Of a DNA stretch of 18,160 nucleotides, positions 13,962 through 18,160 are shown one piece after another. Position numbers and translations under genes: made by a program. The stretch's first letter is position 1, and the number at the start of each line of letters is the position of its first letter. The DNA comes from Maccoyibacter sp900556645 (GTDB lineage Bacteria > Bacillota > Clostridia > Lachnospirales > Lachnospiraceae). Below the pieces are notes generated by a model that was given only the letters and a program-made list of their open reading frames with translations, was not told the origin of the DNA and did no database searches. The DNA is taken from the NCBI GenBank assembly GCA_958349535.1, contig CATWDJ010000036.1, positions 1 to 18,160 of the forward strand, in the 5' to 3' direction.

Positions 13962-14900
13962 ATGATGACGTATGTACTGTTAATAGTAGGTTTCTTGTTG
14001 TTAATAAAAGGAGCAGATTTCTTTGTAGAGGGAAGTGCCGCAGTGGCAAAAAAATTGCGAGTGCCAACCATGATTATCGGACTTACCATTGTGGCAATGG
14101 GTACCAGTGCACCGGAATGTGCGGTCAGTATTGCAGCGTCCATAAAAGGCAGTAACGCCATGGCAATCAGTAATGTGGTAGGTTCCAATATTTTTAATTT
14201 GATGGTGGTTTGTGGTTTTTGTGCATTATTTACGCCGTTGATTGTTCATGCTAAGACTTTAAAGCAGGAGTTTCCGTTTTCTATTCTGGCGGCAATTGTA
14301 ATGCTGATTGCCGGATTCATTGGTATGACCTTAGGAAGAATTGATGGTGCTATTTTATTGGTGCTTTTCGTTTTCTTCTTGGCGTGGATGGTAAAATCTG
14401 CTTTAAATGCCAGAGCCAATGCAGAAGTTATAGAAGAAGAGGATGTAAAAGATTTGGGAAATCTTCAATGTCTTCTCTATATTATAGGAGGAATTATTGC
14501 GATAGTCATCGGTGGTGATTTGGTGGTAGATTCTGCTACGGAAATTGCAAGAACTTTTGGTCTGTCAGAGAATTTAATCGGACTTACCATTGTGGCATTC
14601 GGAACCTCTCTCCCGGAGCTGGTAACATCTGCGGTTGCAGCAAAAAAAGGAGAGGTGGATATGGCATTGGGAAATGTCATCGGTTCCAATATTTTTAATA
14701 TTCTCTTAGTGGCGGGAGTTGCAGCAACAGTAAGTCCTATGGCATTTTTGATGGAAAATGTTATAGATTTGGTAATATTGATTGTTATGAGTATCGTAGT
14801 CTGGAGTTTTGCATCTACGAAGAAGAAAATCGGAAGAGCTGAAGGTATTTTTATGTTACTTATTTATGTAGCTTACATTGTATACATTTGCAATAGATAA
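13962..14900 (+). CDS. CaCA-family Na+/Ca2+ (cation) exchanger, YrbG-like
   Basis: A 312-residue, ten-helix antiporter with the two alpha repeats of the calcium/cation antiporter superfamily. Alpha-1 (about 39-80) contains GLTIVAMGTSAPE with E52 and NVVGSNIFNL. Alpha-2 (about 207-248) contains GLTIVAFGTSLPE with E219 and NVIGSNIFNI. The acidic loop at 156-164 (VIEEEDVKD) links the halves. The RBS AGGAGGG overlaps the mntP stop codon, so the two genes are translationally close and share the riboswitch transcript. ATG 13962 and ATG 13965 are both possible starts. Family members usually exchange Ca2+. Placement in a manganese-regulated operon makes Mn2+ or mixed Ca2+/Mn2+ export a reasonable hypothesis. 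Confidence 0.9.
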   Translation: MMTYVLLIVGFLLLIKGADFFVEGSAAVAKKLRVPTMIIGLTIVAMGTSAPECAVSIAASIKGSNAMAISNVVGSNIFNLMVVCGFCALFTPLIVHAKTLKQEFPFSILAAIVMLIAGFIGMTLGRIDGAILLVLFVFFLAWMVKSALNARANAEVIEEEDVKDLGNLQCLLYIIGGIIAIVIGGDLVVDSATEIARTFGLSENLIGLTIVAFGTSLPELVTSAVAAKKGEVDMALGNVIGSNIFNILLVAGVAATVSPMAFLMENVIDLVILIVMSIVVWSFASTKKKIGRAEGIFMLLIYVAYIVYICNR

Positions 14901-14916
14901 CAAATTTTGGTATAAT
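14888..14916 (+). promoter_or_regulatory. Sigma-A promoter of the zinc-ribbon gene
   Basis: TTGCAA (14888-14893), a 17-nt spacer and TGG-TATAAT (14908-14916, extended -10). The -35 lies in the last codons of the exchanger gene, so there is no room for a terminator between them. Confidence 0.75.
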
Positions 14917-14950
14917 AAACCCATCTTTAAACGTAGAAAGGGGAACGAAT

Positions 14951-15358
14951 ATGGATTTATTTGGAAAAATAGGTGAAACAATTGTAAATGCCGGAAAAGA
15001 TGCTACACAGAAAGCAAAAGACTTGTCCGGAGTAGCGAAATTGAATTTAGATATCAGATCAAAAGAAGATTTCATAGAAAAGCAGTATGCAGAGTTAGGA
15101 AAAATTTATTATCAGGCTCATGCAGGAGAAACAGATGTAGACGGTTCAGAGCATTTTGAACTGATTAAAGAAGCATTGGATGCTATCGATAAGATGCGGA
15201 TTGAGATTCAGGAGTTAAAAGGAACGAAAATCTGTCCGAAATGCGGAGCAGAGGTATCTGACGGAGCAGAATATTGCAGTGCCTGTGGAGAAAAAATTCC
15301 GGAAGTAGTAGATACGGATGCCGTAGTAGTGGAAGAAGAGAGTACCGAAGAGGTATAA
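14951..15358 (+). CDS. Small zinc-ribbon protein with helical N-terminus
   Basis: A 135-residue soluble protein. Residues 1-90 are charged and amphipathic (MDLFGKIGETIVNAGK..., then SKEDFIEKQYAELGKIYYQA and IDKMRIEIQELKG), probably coiled coil. CPKCGAE...CSACGEK (C95, C98, C109, C112) is a zinc-ribbon, and the tail (117-135) is acidic (VVVEEESTEEV). Proteins of this layout are common in Clostridia and have no established function that I know of. AAAGGGG lies 7 nt before ATG 14951. The following gene begins 2 nt after the stop, so the two are likely translated together. Confidence 0.8.
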   Translation: MDLFGKIGETIVNAGKDATQKAKDLSGVAKLNLDIRSKEDFIEKQYAELGKIYYQAHAGETDVDGSEHFELIKEALDAIDKMRIEIQELKGTKICPKCGAEVSDGAEYCSACGEKIPEVVDTDAVVVEEESTEEV

Positions 15359-15360
15359 CC

Positions 15361-15642
15361 ATGCAAAATGAAGACAGGATCAATCTTCTGGGAATATTGG
15401 AACAGGCGGTAAAAAACCTGATAGAACAAAACGAAATTTCAATAGAAGATGGATGTAAATTAATAAGATGGCTGGATAAGGCTGATCCGACAATTAGTAT
15501 GTATACAGAGCGAATGAGAGAGGTCTTGCGGGAGTGGTGTATTGAAAAGTTAAAGGAGCAGGCGATTACTGTTTCTGATGGAGGAAAGACTTATTTCGTA
15601 CTGTTAGAGAAAGATTTTTTGAAACATACAGAGAATTTTTAA
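15361..15642 (+). CDS. Hypothetical protein, 93 aa
   Basis: I do not recognise the family. The protein is helical and charged at first (INLLGILEQAVKNLIEQNEISIEDGCKLIRWLDKAD), and its C-terminus (AITVSDGGKTYFVLLEKDFLKH) looks like a small beta hairpin. It has no signal peptide or membrane segment. The start is ATG 15361, two bases after the zinc-ribbon stop codon, with GAAGAGG inside the end of that gene. The longer reading from 15274 overlaps the zinc-ribbon gene out of frame and is unlikely. It forms a two-gene unit with the zinc-ribbon gene. Confidence 0.7.
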   Translation: MQNEDRINLLGILEQAVKNLIEQNEISIEDGCKLIRWLDKADPTISMYTERMREVLREWCIEKLKEQAITVSDGGKTYFVLLEKDFLKHTENF

Positions 15643-15647
15643 AAAGA

Positions 15648-15690
15648 AAACTGCCGCTTAGCGATTGGAATAATCGTAGAGTGGCAGTTT
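15648..15690. terminator. Hairpin terminator between convergent genes
   Basis: AAACTGCC (15648-15655) pairs with GGCAGTTT (15683-15690), with further pairing inside, including CGATT/AATCG (15662-15666/15672-15676). On the minus strand it is followed by TTTTCTTTTTAA, ideal for the leftward XRE gene. On the + strand the following TTTCCTAATTATT is weaker. Confidence 0.75.
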
Positions 15691-15725
15691 CCTAATTATT
15701 GAAAGTTTATGACCATTTTTTTAAA

Positions 15726-16058
15726 TCATCTCATATCTAATAATTTTTTGATAGGTAGTTGCATATGAGGATTCATACGATAGCGTTCTACCAGACAACG
15801 TTCCTCTTCCGAAAGATAAAAAGGAGAAGAAGAAACTTCATAACCGAAAGTTTCCAGAATGTTGTCGATTTTATAAATTTTGCATAAAACCAGAAGTGTG
15901 TCGGCATCCGGTTGTGTCTGACCGCTTTCCCATCCATAGACTGTCTTTACAGCGAAAGGAAGATTGTGGTCTTTTAGTTTAATAACAACATCTTCTACAC
16001 TATAATGATTTAATTTACGATATTCTTTTAATACTTTTGCTATATTAGGATTTTTCAT
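15726..16058 (-). CDS. XRE-family helix-turn-helix regulator
   Basis: A 110-residue DNA-binding protein. Residues 6-65 are a classic Cro/CI-type HTH: IAKVLKEYRKLNHYSVEDVV, then TVYGWESGQTQPDADTLLVLCKIY. The C-terminal part (YLSEEERCLVERYRMNPHMQLPIKKLL) resembles the short helical tail of many Clostridial XRE regulators. AGAGGTG lies 7 nt before ATG 16058. It is transcribed away from the small HTH gene at 16227, and the intergenic region holds two palindromes that may be its operators. There is no phage or toxin partner nearby. Targets are unknown. Confidence 0.88.
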   Translation of the reverse strand: MKNPNIAKVLKEYRKLNHYSVEDVVIKLKDHNLPFAVKTVYGWESGQTQPDADTLLVLCKIYKIDNILETFGYEVSSSPFYLSEEERCLVERYRMNPHMQLPIKKLLDMR

Positions 16059-16076
16059 AAGTTCACCTCTTTGTTT

Positions 16077-16106
16077 ATCATATATTACTTATAAAAGACA
16101 TGTCAA
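16077..16106 (-). promoter_or_regulatory. Sigma-A promoter of the XRE gene
   Basis: On the minus strand TTGACA (16106-16101), an 18-nt spacer and TATGAT (16082-16077), about 19 nt before the XRE start. Confidence 0.7.
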
Positions 16107-16124
16107 CCAAGATAACAAAATTCT

Positions 16125-16166
16125 TTATATTTAAGAAATATAATATTGAAATTCCTTTTTAAAAAG
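16125..16166. promoter_or_regulatory. Two palindromes in the XRE / small-HTH divergent region
   Basis: TTATATTT-AAG-AAATATAA (16125-16143) lies just before the -35 of the rightward promoter. CTTTTTAAAAAG (16155-16166) fills most of its spacer. Both are perfect and AT-only or nearly so. They are well placed to be operators for either HTH protein, but in such AT-rich DNA they may be chance. Confidence 0.35.
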
Positions 16167-16174
16167 AATATAAT
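16146..16174 (+). promoter_or_regulatory. Sigma-A promoter of the small HTH gene
   Basis: TTGAAA (16146-16151), a 17-nt spacer and TATAAT (16169-16174), about 50 nt before the start codon. Confidence 0.75.
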
Positions 16175-16226
16175 AAATACAAGGAATGGGAAAAATTGGT
16201 TTCGGGAGAGAAGTTGGAGGAATATG

Positions 16227-16421
16227 ATGAAAAATCAGGCAACGAAATGGTTGGTAAAATATATTGAAGATAATCAGGTATCGATTGTCCATCTTGAAAA
16301 GACGTTGCACATCCCTATTGAAAAATTATATCCGGATACAAAGAAGTGGCTGGATGCAGATGAATTTTTAAAATTATGTGCATATTTGAACATTGACCCA
16401 AAAGAAATACCAATGAATTAA
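16227..16421 (+). CDS. Small HTH-like protein, 64 aa
   Basis: A short protein whose ATKWLVKYIEDNQVSIVHLEKTLHIPIEKLY...WLDADEFLKLCAYLNIDPKEI pattern matches a compact Cro/XRE-type helix-turn-helix, with the last helices reading like the end of such a domain. The start is ATG 16227, the second of two adjacent ATGs, 6 nt after TTGGAGG. Upstream codons to 16146 run through the promoter and are excluded. It lacks any sensor or oligomerisation domain. It is followed 19 nt later by the 104-aa unknown, with which it probably forms an operon, and is divergent from the XRE gene. Confidence 0.7.
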   Translation: MKNQATKWLVKYIEDNQVSIVHLEKTLHIPIEKLYPDTKKWLDADEFLKLCAYLNIDPKEIPMN

Positions 16422-16440
16422 ATAAAGGGGAGAGGAAGCT

Positions 16441-16755
16441 ATGAAAAAGATGATATTACATCACGAAAAAGAAAATATGGATTTTATCCGAAAAGAAATA
16501 GAAGAGTACTTTTCCTTATGTTATAAGGATAAAGTACCTTTTTCTGTTTTGTACCGAAAATATGAGAAACAGAGTCAAAAGAAAGAAAGAGAACATCTTC
16601 TTTTTTTCTTAGAAAAAGAATTGATGAGTATTGACAGAATGTCTTTAAAGGCTATCATCTATTTTAAAGAAAAAATATTGGAAGTAAGTTTTGAAGTATT
16701 AGAAGAAATGAATAAAAATCCATCCGAATACAGTCTTTTTCTTCGACTTAAGTAA
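16441..16755 (+). CDS. Hypothetical helical protein, 104 aa
   Basis: Not recognised. The protein is almost entirely charged and helical (IRKEIEEYFSLCYKDKVPFSVLYRKYEKQSQKKE..., FFLEKELMSIDRMSLKAIIYFKEKILEVSFEVLEEMNK) and has no membrane segment or known motif. A strong RBS (AAGGGGAGAGGA) precedes ATG 16441. It ends 40 nt before the flagellin sigma-D promoter, and no terminator is visible between, so some read-through into flagellin is possible. Regulator-like neighbours and the flagellin gene do not define its role. Confidence 0.65.
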   Translation: MKKMILHHEKENMDFIRKEIEEYFSLCYKDKVPFSVLYRKYEKQSQKKEREHLLFFLEKELMSIDRMSLKAIIYFKEKILEVSFEVLEEMNKNPSEYSLFLRLK

Positions 16756-16794
16756 TTTAAAGTAAAAAATTTTGAAAAAATTACAAAAAATGTA

Positions 16795-16821
16795 TAAAGT
16801 AATCAAAAGGGGTTCCGATAT
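16795..16821 (+). promoter_or_regulatory. Sigma-D (FliA-type) promoter of flagellin gene 1
   Basis: TAAA (16795-16798), 15 nt and TCCGATAT (16814-16821) differ from the sigma-D consensus TAAA-N15-GCCGATAT at one base. The transcript should begin near 16828 with a leader of about 80 nt. Confidence 0.88.
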
Positions 16822-16845
16822 ATAAAGTAACAAGCAAAGGAAATC

Positions 16846-16885
16846 ATCGTCGTTAAGATTCACGGATGAAGTATTAACAGACGAT
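16846..16885 (+). promoter_or_regulatory. Leader hairpin of flagellin 1 with GGA in the loop (candidate CsrA site)
   Basis: ATCGTCGTTAA (16846-16856) pairs with TTAAC-A-GACGAT (16874-16885) with one bulged A. The tip TTC-ACGGAT-GAA (16859-16870) shows GGA in a six-base loop. A second small hairpin, ATTC-AAGGAG-GAAT (16891-16904), holds the Shine-Dalgarno in its loop. Two GGA sites, one on the SD and one upstream, is the layout by which CsrA represses B. subtilis hag. Confidence 0.55.
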
Positions 16886-16908
16886 ACTACATTCAAGGAG
16901 GAATCACA

Positions 16909-17994
16909 ATGGTTATTCAACACAACATGACAGCGGCGAACGCAAATAGACAGTTAGGAATCACAACAAACAGTCAGGCAAAATCAACTGAGAAATTATC
17001 ATCCGGTTACAGAATCAACCGTGCAGGCGATGATGCAGCAGGATTAAAGATTTCTGAAAAGATGAGAAGCCAGATTCGTGGTTTAAATCAGGCATCCACC
17101 AATGCACAGGATGGTGTATCCTTAATTCAGACAGCTGAAGGTGCATTGAACGAAGCACACTCCATTCTTCAGAGAATGAACGAGTTAGCAGTACAGGGTG
17201 CAAACGATACAAACCAGACTATTGACCGTGATGCTATCAACGAAGAGTTAGAGGCATTGACAACAGAGCTGGACAGAATCTCCAGTACCACACAGTTCAA
17301 CAAACAGAACCTGTTGGATGGAAGCTTCACAGAGAAGAAGTTACAGGTAGGAGCAAATCCAAACCAGAACATTGAGATTAACATCGGTTCTATGAATGCG
17401 AAAGCAATCGGATTAAGCACAACAACCTTACCGAAACAGAGCGGATACTTCAAAGCAAGCGGATTGGAAGGAAGCAAGTTTGCAACATCTGCAGCAATCA
17501 GAACATGCATGAAGAAAGCAGCTTCTAAAGCATTCTCAAAGATTGCATCTGATGGAAAAGGTGCTTTTAAAGTAGATGGAATGAAATCCACAGCTGCAAC
17601 ATCCGGAGCTGCGAGAACATGTATCATGGCTATGGCATCCAGAGACGGAAAAGTAACACTTAAGAATTCCGTAGCAAGCCAGACCTTCTCAGGAGCAAGA
17701 GTAGATACCTACTCTATTGCAAACGCAACCATCAGCAAGGTACAGGCAGCCATCAACAACGTATCCAGCCAGAGATCTGCACTTGGTGCATTACAGAACC
17801 GTCTGGAGCACACCATTGCAAACCTTGACAACGTAGCAGAGAATACTCAGGCAGCAGAATCCCGTATCCGTGACGTAGATATGGCATCTGAAATGGTTGA
17901 GTACAGCAAGAATAACATTCTTGCACAGGCAGGTCAGTCTATGTTAGCACAGGCAAATCAGGCTACACAGGGTGTTATGAACTTACTTCAGTAA
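16909..17994 (+). CDS. Flagellin
   Basis: The filament subunit, exported by the flagellar type III system. The 361-residue protein has conserved N-terminal D0/D1 helices (1-165; SSGYRINRAGDDAAGLKISE at 31-50) and C-terminal D1/D0 helices (about 263-361; ESRIRDVDMASEMVEYSKNNIL..., ending MNLLQ). The TLR5-type segment QRMNELAVQ (88-96) is present. The variable middle (about 175-262) contains a duplicated motif with one cysteine per copy (C200, C238), unusual for flagellins. Codons are more GC-rich and uniform than in neighbouring genes, as in highly expressed genes. AAGGAGG (16895-16901) precedes ATG 16909. A sigma-D promoter and a structured leader govern it, and a second flagellin follows. 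Confidence 0.96.
   Translation: MVIQHNMTAANANRQLGITTNSQAKSTEKLSSGYRINRAGDDAAGLKISEKMRSQIRGLNQASTNAQDGVSLIQTAEGALNEAHSILQRMNELAVQGANDTNQTIDRDAINEELEALTTELDRISSTTQFNKQNLLDGSFTEKKLQVGANPNQNIEINIGSMNAKAIGLSTTTLPKQSGYFKASGLEGSKFATSAAIRTCMKKAASKAFSKIASDGKGAFKVDGMKSTAATSGAARTCIMAMASRDGKVTLKNSVASQTFSGARVDTYSIANATISKVQAAINNVSSQRSALGALQNRLEHTIANLDNVAENTQAAESRIRDVDMASEMVEYSKNNILAQAGQSMLAQANQATQGVMNLLQ
17479..17640 (+). repeat. Internal repeat in the flagellin variable domain
   Basis: Residues 191-206 (ATSAAIRTC core) and 229-244 (ATSGAARTC core) share seven of ten positions in the core, including Arg-Thr-Cys, with a period of 38 residues. DGK-containing stretches follow each copy, offset by an indel. 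The DNA copies share AGAACATG but otherwise differ at third positions, so the duplication is not recent. Confidence 0.65.
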
Positions 17995-18003
17995 TAAAAT
18001 AGG

Positions 18004-18030
18004 GTAAATAGAGTACAATCACTCTTTTAC
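18004..18030 (+). other. Hairpin between the two flagellin genes
   Basis: GTAAA-T-AGAGT (18004-18014) pairs with ACTCTTTTAC (18021-18030) with one bulged T and a 6-nt loop. No U-run follows, so it is at best a weak terminator or a 3'-end stabiliser of the flagellin 1 mRNA. Confidence 0.4.
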
Positions 18031-18032
18031 TA

Positions 18033-18059
18033 TAAATGAAAAACAGCAGGAACCGATTC
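18033..18059 (+). promoter_or_regulatory. Sigma-D promoter of flagellin gene 2
   Basis: TAAA (18033-18036), 15 nt and ACCGATTC (18052-18059) fit the sigma-D pattern less closely than the first promoter, but with the same spacing, about 80 nt before the start codon. Confidence 0.72.
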
Positions 18060-18098
18060 TAAGCGTACGGCAGAATTGGCGAGAGCATATTACCAATT

Positions 18099-18114
18099 TG
18101 AGCAAGGAAGCTCA
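18099..18114 (+). promoter_or_regulatory. Leader hairpin of flagellin 2 with AAGGAA loop (candidate CsrA site)
   Basis: TGAGC (18099-18103) and GCTCA (18110-18114) enclose the six-base loop AAGGAA, which is very close to the ideal CsrA/RsmA target (GGA in a hexaloop). The SD region ATTCAAGGAGGAA (18120-18132) repeats that of flagellin 1. Confidence 0.55.
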
Positions 18115-18138
18115 TCTTAATTCAAGGAGGAAAAGATT

Positions 18139-18160
18139 ATGGTAGTACAACACAATATGA
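18139..18160 (+). CDS. Second flagellin, 5' end only
   Basis: The window ends seven codons in. MVVQHNM matches the first residues of flagellin 1 (MVIQHNM), with AAGGAGG about 9 nt upstream in an identical SD context. This, and the sigma-D promoter upstream, make it a tandem flagellin gene. Its length, variable domain and intactness cannot be judged. Confidence 0.85.

Noticed and set aside
17169..17627. 152-aa antisense frame in the flagellin gene
   Set aside because: It arises from the strong codon bias of the flagellin gene read backwards, and has no start signals.

Overview
The window looks like a stretch of chromosome from a low-GC, motile, anaerobic Firmicute, most likely a gut Lachnospiraceae (Roseburia/Agathobacter/Eubacterium type). 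The reasons are AT-rich intergenic DNA with near-consensus sigma-A promoters, a T-box and a yybP-ykoY leader, strong AAGGAGG ribosome binding sites, sigma-D promoters on flagellin genes, and a flagellin with Lachnospiraceae-like termini. This family placement is inference from style and protein content.

Region 1 (1-470) holds three tRNA genes, Asn(GTT), Glu(TTC) and Cys(GCA), ending in an intrinsic terminator. Region 2 (470-8262) is a complete sialic acid / amino-sugar catabolic cluster. nagB runs leftward. Divergently, nanE-nanA-SSS symporter-nanQ(yhcH) form one operon, and nanK-rpiR-nagA follow after a terminator. Together they import N-acetylneuraminate, open its ring (NanQ), cleave it to ManNAc and pyruvate (NanA), phosphorylate it (NanK), epimerise it to GlcNAc-6-P (NanE), deacetylate it (NagA) and deaminate it to fructose-6-P (NagB). 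The RpiR-family protein is the obvious candidate regulator. No sialidase is present, so the cluster suits a scavenger of free sialic acid. It lies exactly between two identical 71-nt tRNA-Cys genes (368-438 and 8314-8384).

Region 3 (8314-9409) is the second tRNA-Cys, its terminator and a DUF445 membrane protein. Region 4 (9428-13143) carries, leftward, acs (AMP-forming acetyl-CoA synthetase) and tyrS with a T-box leader. Region 5 (13158-14900) shares a mirror-image divergent promoter pair with tyrS. It carries a yybP-ykoY manganese riboswitch that controls mntP and a co-transcribed CaCA-type cation exchanger.

Region 6 (14888-16755) holds small proteins: a zinc-ribbon protein, a 93-aa unknown, a leftward XRE regulator, and divergently a 64-aa HTH-like protein with a 104-aa unknown. 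Region 7 (16795-18160) is a sigma-D-driven flagellin gene followed by the start of a second flagellin with its own sigma-D promoter. Both leaders contain hairpins presenting GGA in the loop, suggesting CsrA control as for Bacillus hag.

Most of the window is recognisable. The parts most worth checking are the tRNA-Cys repeats bracketing the nan cluster, the CsrA-like hairpins in both flagellin leaders, the exchanger placed under manganese-riboswitch control, and the cysteine-containing repeat in the flagellin variable domain. I did not find convincing evidence of an entirely new system.
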